A program made the position numbers and the translations under genes. Positions 19,702 through 27,662 of a DNA stretch of 64,000 nt are shown in pieces. Source of the stretch: Thalassobaculum_A sp040219615 (GTDB lineage Bacteria; Pseudomonadota; Alphaproteobacteria; Thalassobaculales; Thalassobaculaceae). The stretch covers positions 38,941 through 102,940 of the forward strand of contig NZ_JAVJSE010000017.1 of assembly GCF_040219615.1 (NCBI RefSeq), read 5' to 3'. Positions within the stretch are counted from its first letter, which is position 1, and each line of letters begins with the position of its first letter. Below the pieces are notes generated by a model, which searched no databases, was not told the DNA's origin, and saw only the letters and a program-made list of their open reading frames with translations.

Positions 19702-20910
19702 ATGAAGATCGCGAACGCCCGCATCATCGTCACCTGCCCCGGCCGCAACTTCGTCACCCTGAAGATCGAGACGACCGACGGCCTGCACGGGATCGGCGAC
19801 GCCACCCTGAACGGACGCGAACTGGCGGTCGCGGCCTACCTGACCGAGCACGTGATCCCCTGCCTGATCGGCCGCGACGCCCATCGCATCGAGGACATCT
19901 GGCAGTTCCTCTACAAGGGCGCCTACTGGCGGCGCGGGCCGGTGACCATGGCGGCGATCGCCGCGGTCGACACGGCACTCTGGGACATCAAGGCCAAGGC
20001 CGCCGGCCTGCCGCTCTACCAGCTGCTGGGCGGCCGCAGCCGCGACGGCGCCATGGTCTACGCCCACGCCAACGGTCGCGACCTCGCCGAGACCGTCGAT
20101 CGTGTCGGAGAGTACCTGGAGAAGGGCTACAAGGCGGTGCGCGCACAGTCCGGCATCCCGGGGATCGAGGGCACCTACGGCATCGGCAAGAAGGACGGCC
20201 ACTACGAGCCGGCGACCAAGGGCCTGCCGCAGGAATCGGTCTGGTCGACCGAGCCCTATCTGGACTTCGCGCCGAAGCTGTTCGAGGCCCTGCGCGACAG
20301 GTTCGGAATGGGCCCGCATTTGCTGCACGACGTCCACCACCGGCTGACCCCGATCGAGGCGGCCCGGCTCGGCAGGTCGCTGGAGCCGTACCGGCTGTTC
20401 TGGATGGAGGATCCGACGCCGGCCGAGAACCAGGAGTGCTTCCGGCTGATCCGCCAGCACACCGTGACGCCGATCGCGGTCGGCGAGGTGTTCAACACGA
20501 TCTGGGACTGCAAGGACCTGATCCAGGAGCAGCTGATCGACTACATCCGGGCCTCGGTGGTGCATGCCGGCGGCATCACCCACCTGCGGCGGATCGCCGA
20601 CCTGGCCTCGCTGTACGGGGTGCGGACCGGCTGCCACGGCGCCACCGACATGTCGCCGGTGTGCATGGGGGCGGCCCTGCACTTCGCGCTGTGGGTCCCG
20701 AATTTCGGGGTGCAGGAGCACATGGCGCACGAGCCGCTGACCGACGAGGTGTTCCCGCACGGCTACCGCTTCGAGGACGGCTACATGCACCCGGGCGAGG
20801 CACCGGGGCACGGCGTCGAGATCGACGAGACGCTGGCCGCCAGATACCCCTACGACCCGGCCCAGCTGCCGGTCGCCCGGCTGCCCGACGGCACGCTCTG
20901 GAGCTGGTGA
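19702..20910 (+). CDS. manD: D-mannonate dehydratase, enolase superfamily
   Basis: 402 residues of the ManD group within the enolase superfamily; it dehydrates D-mannonate to 2-keto-3-deoxy-D-gluconate. Seen: the N-terminal capping domain MKIANARIIVTCPGRNF, the barrel ligands in LLHDVHHRLTPIEAARLGRSL, then WMEDPTPAENQE, and the C-terminal HGATDMSPVCMGAALHFAL typical of ManD. This unrelated enzyme replaces UxuA, which is absent here, and completes the route begun by UxaC and UxuB. KDG kinase and aldolase are not in the window. Related family members vary in substrate and some are nearly inactive. Confidence 0.88.
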   Translation: MKIANARIIVTCPGRNFVTLKIETTDGLHGIGDATLNGRELAVAAYLTEHVIPCLIGRDAHRIEDIWQFLYKGAYWRRGPVTMAAIAAVDTALWDIKAKAAGLPLYQLLGGRSRDGAMVYAHANGRDLAETVDRVGEYLEKGYKAVRAQSGIPGIEGTYGIGKKDGHYEPATKGLPQESVWSTEPYLDFAPKLFEALRDRFGMGPHLLHDVHHRLTPIEAARLGRSLEPYRLFWMEDPTPAENQECFRLIRQHTVTPIAVGEVFNTIWDCKDLIQEQLIDYIRASVVHAGGITHLRRIADLASLYGVRTGCHGATDMSPVCMGAALHFALWVPNFGVQEHMAHEPLTDEVFPHGYRFEDGYMHPGEAPGHGVEIDETLAARYPYDPAQLPVARLPDGTLWSW

Positions 20911-20927
20911 GCGGTTCGACTTCGAGT

Positions 20928-21050
20928 GCCCGTCGCTATCTGGGTTCCGGGTCTTCGCCCGGAATGACGACCTGAAGGAGAGCGGTCAAGCTCCCTCCCA
21001 GTCGTCATTCCGGAGCGAACCGCCGTCGGCGGTACGCATCCGGAACCCAC
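20928..21050. repeat. Nested palindromic repeat, copy E
   Basis: Outer arms from 20941 (TGGGTTCCGGGTC) and 21036-21050 (GCATCCGGAACCCAC); inner arms CCGGAATGACGAC at 20959-20971 and complement at 21001-21013. It sits between the convergent manD and amidohydrolase genes. Confidence 0.85.
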
Positions 21051-21062
21051 GAAGCGACAGGC

Positions 21063-22235
21063 CTACCCCCGCGGCAGCTTGGTCTCGACCAGCTTGGCGA
21101 AGAACGAGGCGCCGACCGGCAGGGCCTCGTCGTTGAAGTCGTATTTCGGGTGGTGCAGGCCGTAGTCCTTGCCCGGCGCGCCACCGCCGAGCCAGACGAA
21201 CGCGCCCGGCCGCTTGGCGAGCATGATCGAGAAATCCTCGCTGCCCATCGCCTGTGCCGGCTCGCGGTCGACCTTGTCGGCACCGACCAGCGCCTCGCCG
21301 ACCTCGGCCGCGAAGGTCGCCTCGTCGATGTCGTTGACGGTCGGCGGGACCCCGCGCAGGTACTCCAGCTCGACCCGGGCGCCGTACATCCTGCCGACGC
21401 CGTCGCACAGTTCGGTCAGCCGCCGCTCGACCATGTCCTGGACCTCGGTGTCGAAGGTGCGGATCGACGCGATCAGCTGGGCGGTCGCGGGGATCACGTT
21501 GTTGGCGGTGCCGGCGTGGAACTGGGTGATGCTCATCACCACCGACTTCAGCGGGTCGGTGTTGCGGCTGACCACGGTCTGCACCGCCTGATAGAGCTGG
21601 ACGCCGACGGCGATCGGGTCGACGCCGTCATGCGGCCGGGCCGCGTGGGCGCCCTTGCCGTGCACGGTCATGGTCGCGCGGTCGGCCGACGCCAGGATCG
21701 GGCCGCCGCGGAACGCCATGGTCCCGGCCGGCATGTGCGGTGCGTTGTGGATGCCGAAGATGCTGTCGCAGGGGAAGCGCTCGAACAGGCCGTCCTCGAC
21801 CATCTTCTTGGCACCGCCGCGGCCTTCCTCGGCGGGCTGGAAGATGAAGTGCACGGTGCCGTCGAAATTCTTCGTCTCCGCCAGGTACTTGGCGGCGCCC
21901 AGCAGCATCGTGGTGTGGCCGTCATGGCCGCAGGCGTGCATCCGCCCCGGAATCTGCGACTTGTAGGGAACGTCGCCCTCCTCGTCCATCGGCAGCGCGT
22001 CCATGTCGGCGCGCAGCCCGATCGTGCCGGTGCCCGAGCCGTTGCCCCGCAGCACGCCGACCACCCCCGTCACGCCGATTTCGCGATGCACCTCGATTCC
22101 CCAGGACGCCAGCTTCTCGGCGACGATCGCCGAGGTCCGGACCTCCTCCAGGCCGATCTCCGGGTGGGTGTGGAAGTCGCGCCGCCACTCGGTCATCTCG
22201 TCGTGGAAATCGGCAATGCGGTTGTTGATGGGCAT
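21063..22235 (-). CDS. M20-family amidohydrolase (hippurate hydrolase type)
   Basis: 390 residues from ATG 22235. M20D metallopeptidase: WRRDFHTHPEIGLEEVRTS, GLRADMDALPMDE, the metal-binding GRMHACGHDGHTTMLLGAAKYL with Cys-His ligands, FQPAEEGRGGAKKM with the catalytic glutamate, and AMGSEDFSIML near the end. Such enzymes release an amino acid or aromatic acid from N-acyl amino acids (hippurate, IAA-conjugates, N-acetyl amino acids). No obvious pathway partner adjoins it; the next gene upstream is nnrS. Confidence 0.9.
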   Translation of the reverse strand: MPINNRIADFHDEMTEWRRDFHTHPEIGLEEVRTSAIVAEKLASWGIEVHREIGVTGVVGVLRGNGSGTGTIGLRADMDALPMDEEGDVPYKSQIPGRMHACGHDGHTTMLLGAAKYLAETKNFDGTVHFIFQPAEEGRGGAKKMVEDGLFERFPCDSIFGIHNAPHMPAGTMAFRGGPILASADRATMTVHGKGAHAARPHDGVDPIAVGVQLYQAVQTVVSRNTDPLKSVVMSITQFHAGTANNVIPATAQLIASIRTFDTEVQDMVERRLTELCDGVGRMYGARVELEYLRGVPPTVNDIDEATFAAEVGEALVGADKVDREPAQAMGSEDFSIMLAKRPGAFVWLGGGAPGKDYGLHHPKYDFNDEALPVGASFFAKLVETKLPRG

Positions 22236-22375
22236 CGGGGTCTCCGGCAGAGCTGCGTTCGGGACAGCGCCGGGCCGCGCAGCGGATCTTTCGGCCGCCG
22301 GGCCCGGTCGCGGGGTGAGGCTGCCGATCCTATGCCCCGTCCGCGGCCCGGCGCCAGAGGCTTGTCGCCACCCGG

Positions 22376-23590
22376 TCAGCCGGCGGCATCGACCTTTCGC
22401 CCCCACAGCTTCGGGGCATAGGCGACCGCATACAGACCGAAAGCCAGCATCCAGGCGCCGCCCGACAACTCGACCGCATGGCCGGCGAGCGCCGGCGCCA
22501 GCGCCGCCAGCACCCGGCAGACGGCCGCCGCGCTGACCAGCAGATAGATCGCGGTGGTGACCCGGTCCGCGACCAGCGCCCGGCCGGTGTGGCCGAGGGT
22601 GGCCCGCGTCATCATGGCGAGCGTCATCGTGCCCATGGCGCCGACCCCGAAGGCGTGCGGGACGGCCGCCGCGGGGACCAACTCCGGCATCAGCGCGGCG
22701 CCGGCCGCCAGCGCCAGCCCGACCGGAACCCACAGGAAGCCCAGGTGCAGGACCCAGACCAGCGGCTCCGCCAAGGTCCGCCAGCCGCACCAGCGCGCAA
22801 GCCGCACCGCACCGCCAGCCGCCGCGACCGCCGCCAGGATACCGGTTGCCATCGCCTCGGGCGCCGCCAGCCAGGCCGCCAGGGCCAGGACGGTCGTCGC
22901 CAGCACCAGCCCGTCGACCCAGTCGGGCTCGCTCGGCAGCGGGCCGCCGCGGCCGGTGTTGTTCAGCCAGTTGCGCGTGAACGCCGGAATGATGCGGCCG
23001 CCGATCATGGCGATCAGCAGCACGATCACCGCCAGCCCGGCCTTCGCGCCCAGTTCGGCGCCGCGCGACGCCAGGCCGGCGGCCTCGGCGTGGACCAGGG
23101 CGTTGCCGGCCAGCATCAGCAGCGGCCCGGCCGCGACCGGGAGGTTGCGCCAGTTGCGGCCGGCACGGACCTGCAGGAACCCGCGGCCGGACAGCACCGC
23201 CAGGAAGCCCAGGTCGACCGCCGCGACGACCGCCACGCCGGGCAGATCCGGCACCAGCATCAGGACCCGGCCGAGCGCCCAGAGCCCGACCAGCAGCGCC
23301 AGCCCGCGACCTGCCAGCTTCGGCTGCCCGGTCCAACCCGGCATCGCGGTCAGCAGGAAGCCGCCGACGATCGCGCTGCCGACCCCGAACACCATCTCGT
23401 GGGCGTGCCAGGCCAGGGCGCCGTAGCTGCTGCCGCCCGGGTCGACGAGACCGGACAGGGCGGCCAGCCAGATCGCCAGGACGAGCACCGCCCAGACCGC
23501 TCCGGCCAGGAAGAACGGCCGGAACCCGACCTCCAGGACCGGGAGTCCCGGCGCCGCCCGATCCGGGCGGATTGCCGATGTCGCGCTCAT
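22376..23590 (-). CDS. nnrS: NnrS family membrane protein
   Basis: 404 residues from ATG 23590, which overlaps the DUF1858 stop by 4 bases. NnrS is a polytopic haem/copper membrane protein of the nitric oxide response. Seen: GFRPFFLAGAVWAVL near the N-terminus, the conserved LAWHAHEMVFGVGSAIVGGF with likely haem histidines, MIGGRIIPAFTRNWL, and HAFGVGAMGTMTLAMMTRAT in the C-terminal half; about 12 hydrophobic stretches. An NnrR-type box lies upstream of the operon, supporting induction by NO. Confidence 0.9.
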   Translation of the reverse strand: MSATSAIRPDRAAPGLPVLEVGFRPFFLAGAVWAVLVLAIWLAALSGLVDPGGSSYGALAWHAHEMVFGVGSAIVGGFLLTAMPGWTGQPKLAGRGLALLVGLWALGRVLMLVPDLPGVAVVAAVDLGFLAVLSGRGFLQVRAGRNWRNLPVAAGPLLMLAGNALVHAEAAGLASRGAELGAKAGLAVIVLLIAMIGGRIIPAFTRNWLNNTGRGGPLPSEPDWVDGLVLATTVLALAAWLAAPEAMATGILAAVAAAGGAVRLARWCGWRTLAEPLVWVLHLGFLWVPVGLALAAGAALMPELVPAAAVPHAFGVGAMGTMTLAMMTRATLGHTGRALVADRVTTAIYLLVSAAAVCRVLAALAPALAGHAVELSGGAWMLAFGLYAVAYAPKLWGRKVDAAG

Positions 23591-23814
23591 GACGCCGTCT
23601 CCATGCGGGCCGACGCCCCAATCGTCGCGATGAGATCCTCCGAGAACAGGCGCTCCGACAGATCGTAGGACCGCGCCGCCTCGGCCACCGTCATGAACGG
23701 CGCCATGGCGCAGCCGGGGCATGCCATCCGCCGGCGGTGGAAGATCTCCACGGTCTCGGGCCAGCGATCCATCACGTCGCCGACGATCATCGACAGAATC
23801 TCGGATTGGGTCAT
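23587..23814 (-). CDS. DUF1858 small redox-disulfide protein
   Basis: 75 residues from ATG 23814 (AAGAGG upstream). It has the DUF1858 pattern: MIVGDVMDRWPETVEIFHRR, then MACPGCAMAPFMTVAEAA with a CPGC cysteine pair, as in the N-terminal part of di-iron repair protein ScdA/RIC and in small proteins linked to hybrid cluster protein. It is coupled to nnrS by ATGA overlap and preceded by an NnrR-type palindrome, so a role in nitrosative stress is likely. Its biochemical activity is unknown. Confidence 0.85.
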   Translation of the reverse strand: MTQSEILSMIVGDVMDRWPETVEIFHRRRMACPGCAMAPFMTVAEAARSYDLSERLFSEDLIATIGASARMETAS

Positions 23815-23878
23815 GACGGGCCTCTTTGCCGCGAGTATCGGGTGGCAACGGACCATACGCTTCCCGGCAGGCCGGGAT

Positions 23879-23892
23879 TTGCGCTGGCGCAA
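23879..23892. promoter_or_regulatory. NnrR/FNR-type box upstream of DUF1858-nnrS
   Basis: TTGCG-CTGG-CGCAA is a perfect 5-4-5 inverted repeat matching the NnrR consensus described for alphaproteobacteria. Its centre lies about 71 bases upstream of the DUF1858 start and 10 bases past the end of the regulator gene. Confidence 0.7.
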
Positions 23893-23902
23893 GCTCGCGC
23901 GA

Positions 23903-24601
23903 TCAGGCCTGCTCGGCGATCTCCACCAGCCGGTGCGGCTGCGCAATGACCAGGTGCGAAGCACGCTTGCCGGACAGGATTCCCTCCTGTTCCCAGGCCG
24001 CCAGCGTCCGGCTGACGGTGTGCAGCGTGGTCGCCGTCATCTCGGCCAGATCGTTGCGCGAGACCACGAACGGAATCTCGACCCCGCCTTCGACGCGCCG
24101 GCCCGACTGGCGCACCATGCGCAGCAGGGTCGACGCGATCCGTCGCTCGACCCGGTGGGTGGCGACCTCGCGCAGGCGCTCCTGCAGTTCCTCGACCCGG
24201 CCGCCGATCACCTCGATGGCGTTCAGCGCGATCGCCGGAAACCGTGTCATGAGGTCCGCCGTGCGGCCGGCGCTCCAGGCGAGCAGCATGCTGTCCTCGA
24301 TCGCCACGGGGGTGGCCGGGAACGGGATCCGACGCAGGACCGCCACGGTGCCGACCAGGTCGCCCGGCCCCATGTAGCGGAGTACCACGTTCTGGCCGTC
24401 CGGCGTGGTCTGGTCGAGGCGCAGGCGCCCCCAGCCCATCACGTAGTTGTGGGCCGCGTCCTCGCCCTGCTGGAACAGGGCGTCGCCCTTCTTCAGCGGC
24501 CGCTCATGGGCCTCGCGGGCGACGGCCTCGCGGTCCGCTGGCGCCATTCCCTTGAACAGCGGCACCCGCTCAAGCACGGTCATCCGGGCCGGGATGTCCA
24601 T
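23903..24601 (-). CDS. nnrR: Crp/Fnr-family regulator, NnrR/Dnr type
   Basis: 232 residues: cyclic-nucleotide-binding-like beta-roll (about 10-125; LKKGDALFQQGEDAAHNY, GPGDLVGTVAVL), dimer helix, and C-terminal winged helix with NDLAEMTATTLHTVSRTLAA as recognition region. The protein contains no cysteine, so it cannot hold FNR's iron-sulphur cluster and fits the haem-based NO sensors NnrR/Dnr. It lies between two transcription units that each carry a TTGCG-N4-type box: DUF1858-nnrS and nirK. Direct sensing of NO is inferred. Confidence 0.8.
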   Translation of the reverse strand: MDIPARMTVLERVPLFKGMAPADREAVAREAHERPLKKGDALFQQGEDAAHNYVMGWGRLRLDQTTPDGQNVVLRYMGPGDLVGTVAVLRRIPFPATPVAIEDSMLLAWSAGRTADLMTRFPAIALNAIEVIGGRVEELQERLREVATHRVERRIASTLLRMVRQSGRRVEGGVEIPFVVSRNDLAEMTATTLHTVSRTLAAWEQEGILSGKRASHLVIAQPHRLVEIAEQA

Positions 24602-24692
24602 CTCGGTCTCTCCTTCGGCACCGTTGTACCAGGCGGTTGTGGTCCCCCGGCGCGGCCGCGGTCAAGGCCGTTGGCCGGAATCTTCCGTGGAG

Positions 24693-24706
24693 TTGCGCGA
24701 GCACAA
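24693..24706. promoter_or_regulatory. NnrR/FNR-type box upstream of nirK
   Basis: TTGCG-CGAG-CACAA matches the box at 23879 with one changed base in the right arm. It ends 73 bases upstream of the nirK ATG; a class II site centred at -41.5 would place transcription start near 24741, a reasonable leader. Confidence 0.65.
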
Positions 24707-24779
24707 ATTCCCTTGCGCGGCGGCGCCTATGTTCCGGGCTGTCGATAGCACGACAACATCGCAGCCAAGGAGCGGAGCA

Positions 24780-25829
24780 ATGTACGCTTTCAAGAAGGCC
24801 CTGGTTCACTCGGTCAGCGCGCTGGCCCTGACCGCCGGGATCGCCCTTGGCGCCGACGCCGCAGAGCCCTACGACGCCGACGCCTTGAACGCCCTGCAGT
24901 CGATCGCGTTGGATCCGACGGCCCTGCCGGCCCCGATCGACCGCAACTATGCGACGACGGTGAAGATCGACCTGGAGACCGTCGAGCGGGTCGCCAAGCT
25001 GGCCGACGGCACCGCCTTCAAGTACTGGACGTTCAACGGCAAGGTGCCGGGACCGTTCGCCCGCGTCCGCGTCGGCGACACGGTCGAGGTCACGATGAAG
25101 AACGCGGCCGACAGCACCTTCATGCACTCGGTCGACTTCCACGCGGTCACCGGTCCGGGCGGCGGCGCCGTCGCCACCCAGACCGCACCCGGCGACAAGA
25201 CCGGCTTCACCTTCAAGGCCCTGAACCCGGGGATCTACGTCTACCACTGCGCCACGCCGATGGTGGCCGACCACATCCAGGCCGGCATGTACGGCCTCAT
25301 CCTGGTCGAGCCCGAGGGTGGCCTGCCGAAGGTCGACCGCGAGTTCTACGTCATGCAGGGCGAGATCTACACCGCCGACCCGATGGGCACGCCCGGCCTG
25401 GTCGAGACCGACTACGACAAGCTGCTCGACGAGAAGCCGGAGTACTACGTGTTCAACGGCGCCGCCGGCGCCCTGACCGGCGACAACGCCATCCACGCCA
25501 GCCGCGGCGAGACCGTGCGGATCTTCTTCGGCGTCGGCGGTCCGAACAAGACGTCGAGCTACCACGTCATCGGCGAGATCTTCGACAAGATCTACACCCA
25601 CGGCTCGCTGACCAGCCCGGCGGCGACCGACGTGCAGACCGTCACCGTCGCGCCCGGCGGTGCCACCGTCGCCGAACTGAAGTTCGACGTGCCGGGCAAG
25701 TACCTGATGGTCGACCACGCCCTGTCGAGGCTCGAGCGCGGCCTGGTGGCCCATATCGAGGTCGACGGCGCCAAGGATCCGGCGGTGTTCGACACCGGCA
25801 ACGCCCAGCTGAGCATGAAGGGCCACTGA
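24780..25829 (+). CDS. nirK: Copper-containing nitrite reductase
   Basis: Periplasmic NO-forming nitrite reductase, 349 residues from ATG 24780 (AAGGAGCGGAGC upstream). Signal peptide ends ALGADAAE. Two cupredoxin domains carry all ligands: type 1/type 2 histidines in FMHSVDFHAVTG, His-Cys in YVYHCATPM, then His and Met in ADHIQAGMYG, the type 2 histidine in SSYHVIGEIFDKIY, and LMVDHALSRLERG in the second domain. The short ligand loop is closer to class II (AniA-like) enzymes. Pseudoazurin follows as likely electron donor. No nitric oxide reductase gene is in the window. Confidence 0.97.
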   Translation: MYAFKKALVHSVSALALTAGIALGADAAEPYDADALNALQSIALDPTALPAPIDRNYATTVKIDLETVERVAKLADGTAFKYWTFNGKVPGPFARVRVGDTVEVTMKNAADSTFMHSVDFHAVTGPGGGAVATQTAPGDKTGFTFKALNPGIYVYHCATPMVADHIQAGMYGLILVEPEGGLPKVDREFYVMQGEIYTADPMGTPGLVETDYDKLLDEKPEYYVFNGAAGALTGDNAIHASRGETVRIFFGVGGPNKTSSYHVIGEIFDKIYTHGSLTSPAATDVQTVTVAPGGATVAELKFDVPGKYLMVDHALSRLERGLVAHIEVDGAKDPAVFDTGNAQLSMKGH

Positions 25830-25837
25830 GCCCGAGC

Positions 25838-25862
25838 GCCGGGGGAGCCGATCTCCCCCGGC
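25838..25862 (+). terminator. Hairpin between nirK and pseudoazurin gene
   Basis: GCCGGGGGAG at 25838-25847 pairs perfectly with CTCCCCCGGC at 25853-25862 around a 5-base loop, with no strong T-tract. It probably stabilises nirK mRNA or attenuates into the pseudoazurin gene. Confidence 0.5.
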
Positions 25863-25884
25863 CCACTTTCGAGGAGCGCATATC

Positions 25885-26358
25885 ATGAGACCGACTTTCG
25901 CCATGGCCGTCGCCGTCGCCGGCGTGCTGGCCACCCTCGCCGCCGCAACCCCGGCCACCGCCGCCGACCATCAGGTCAAGATGCTGAACCGCGGGGCCGC
26001 CGGCATGATGGTGTTCGAGCCGGCCTATCTGGCCGTCCAGCCCGGCGACACCGTGACCTTCCTGCCGACCGACAAGGGGCACAACGCCGAGGCGATCGCC
26101 GGCATGCTTCCGGACGGCACGGACGGGTTCAAGGGCGGGATGAACAAGGAGATCACCGTCGCCTTCGAGACCCAGGGCATCTACGGCTACAAATGCGCGC
26201 CGCACTACGCCATGGGCATGGTCGGCGTGATCAAGGTCGGCGACGGCGGCACGAACGCCGACGCCGCCGCCAAGACCAGGCATCCGGGCAAGGCGAAGAA
26301 GGTGATGGCCGCCCTGCTCGGCGAGGCCGGCAACCCGGTCGCCGCCCTGCCGAAGTAA
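25885..26358 (+). CDS. Pseudoazurin
   Basis: 157-residue periplasmic type 1 copper protein with a signal peptide ending ATPATA before ADHQVKMLNRG. Copper ligands are visible: His in DKGHNAEAI, and Cys, His, Met in YKCAPHYAMGMVGVI. Pseudoazurins carry electrons from the cytochrome bc1 branch to NirK, which is encoded 55 bases upstream. The C-terminal helix-rich tail (AKKVMAALLGEAGN) is normal for the family. Confidence 0.95.
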   Translation: MRPTFAMAVAVAGVLATLAAATPATAADHQVKMLNRGAAGMMVFEPAYLAVQPGDTVTFLPTDKGHNAEAIAGMLPDGTDGFKGGMNKEITVAFETQGIYGYKCAPHYAMGMVGVIKVGDGGTNADAAAKTRHPGKAKKVMAALLGEAGNPVAALPK

Positions 26359-26380
26359 CCGACCGCCGACAGGACGACCG

Positions 26381-26412
26381 CCGATGGCCGGTCCCGCGGG
26401 GCCGGCCATCGG
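26381..26412 (+). terminator. Hairpin after the pseudoazurin gene
   Basis: CCGATGGCCGG at 26381-26391 is perfectly complementary to CCGGCCATCGG at 26402-26412, 10-base loop. Position between the copper genes and purC suggests the end of the nirK operon. No T-run follows. Confidence 0.5.
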
Positions 26413-26519
26413 TCGTTGGGCCCCCGCCGCGGCGACGGGCCGCGAGACAGGTGCCGTGGAACCGGTCATAACTCCCCGCTGAATGCCCCGACTTCAGACC
26501 GTGGCCCGGGAACACCGCG

Positions 26520-27491
26520 ATGAACCTCGACGCCCTCAGGACCAACGCCCGCCGCGTCCTCGACGACGCCACCATCCCGGAGCTGCCGAACCACTATCAC
26601 GGCAAGGTGCGCGAGAATTACGACCTGCCCGACGGCCGGCGGATCCTGATCGCCACCGACCGGCTGAGCGCCTTCGACATCAGCCTGGCGGCGATCCCGT
26701 TCAAGGGCGAGGTGCTGACCCGAACGGCGCGGTTCTGGTTCGAGCAGACCGCCGACATCTGCTCGAACCACGTGCTCGAATACCCCGACCCGAACGTAGT
26801 GGTGGCCAGGCGGCTGACCATTCTGCCGGTCGAGATCGTGGTGCGCGACTACTTGGCCGGCACCACCTCGACCGCGATCCTGACCATGTACAAGGCTGGC
26901 CGGCGCGAGATGTACGGCCACCGCCTGCCGGACGGACTGCGCGACAACGAGAAGCTGCCCGAGACCATCATCACACCGACCAGCAAGGCCGCCTACGGCG
27001 CCCATGACGAACCGCTGACCGCCGCCGAGATCCTGGAGCGCGGGCTGCTGACCGCCGAGCAGTGGGACACCGTGTGCGGCCACGCCCTCGCCCTGTTCGC
27101 GCGCGGCCGCGAGATCGCCGCCCGGCGCGGCCTGATCCTGGTCGACACCAAGTACGAGTTCGGCACCGACGCCGACGGCAAGATCGTGCTGGCCGACGAG
27201 ATCCACACCCCGGACAGCAGCCGCTACTGGTTCGAGGCGAGCTATGCCGAACGGGTGGCGCGCGGCGAGAAGCCGGAGAGCTTCGACAAGGATTTCATGC
27301 GCAACTGGGTGGCGGCGCGCTGCGACCCGTACAACGACCCGATCCCGCCGATCCCCGAGGAGGTGATCGTGCAGACCGCCGAGGTCTACATCCGGGCCTA
27401 CGAGACCATCACCGGCCGGGAGTTCGAGATCCCGGCGATGGACGGCACGGTGCTGGAGCGGATCCGCGGGAACCTGGCGCGGTATTTCTGA
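26520..27491 (+). CDS. purC: Phosphoribosylaminoimidazole-succinocarboxamide synthase (SAICAR synthetase)
   Basis: Step of purine synthesis joining CAIR and aspartate with ATP. 323 residues, the longer form of PurC (short bacterial forms are about 240). Seen: YHGKVRENYDLPDGRRILIATDRLSAFD at the N-terminus (ATP and substrate loops), EIVVRDYLAGTTSTA, LVDTKYEFG, and DEIHTPDSSRYW with catalytic acidic residues. It stands alone: the copper operon precedes it and repeat copy F and a convergent transporter operon follow. Confidence 0.96.
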   Translation: MNLDALRTNARRVLDDATIPELPNHYHGKVRENYDLPDGRRILIATDRLSAFDISLAAIPFKGEVLTRTARFWFEQTADICSNHVLEYPDPNVVVARRLTILPVEIVVRDYLAGTTSTAILTMYKAGRREMYGHRLPDGLRDNEKLPETIITPTSKAAYGAHDEPLTAAEILERGLLTAEQWDTVCGHALALFARGREIAARRGLILVDTKYEFGTDADGKIVLADEIHTPDSSRYWFEASYAERVARGEKPESFDKDFMRNWVAARCDPYNDPIPPIPEEVIVQTAEVYIRAYETITGREFEIPAMDGTVLERIRGNLARYF

Positions 27492-27500
27492 GGCCGAGGC

Positions 27501-27657
27501 GCCCGTCGCCGCGTGGGTTCCGGCTCGGCCGCGCTCGCGCGCGTCCGTCCGGAATGACGACAGGGGGATGGGCGCGCCGACGCGCGCTCAATCTGGTCGT
27601 CATTCCGGACCGGACCGCCGCAGGCGGGACGGAGCCGGAACCCACGCGGGACGGGCG
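27501..27657. repeat. Nested palindromic repeat, copy F (longest arms)
   Basis: Arms extend beyond the core: the left end from GCCCGTCGCCGCGTGGG (27501) mirrors CCCACGCGGGACGGGC near 27641-27656. The 14-base outer core is 27513-27526 with 27632-27645. Inner CCGGAATGACGA / TCGTCATTCCGG arms are present. It lies between convergent purC and tctA. Confidence 0.9.
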
Positions 27658-27662
27658 TCTCC

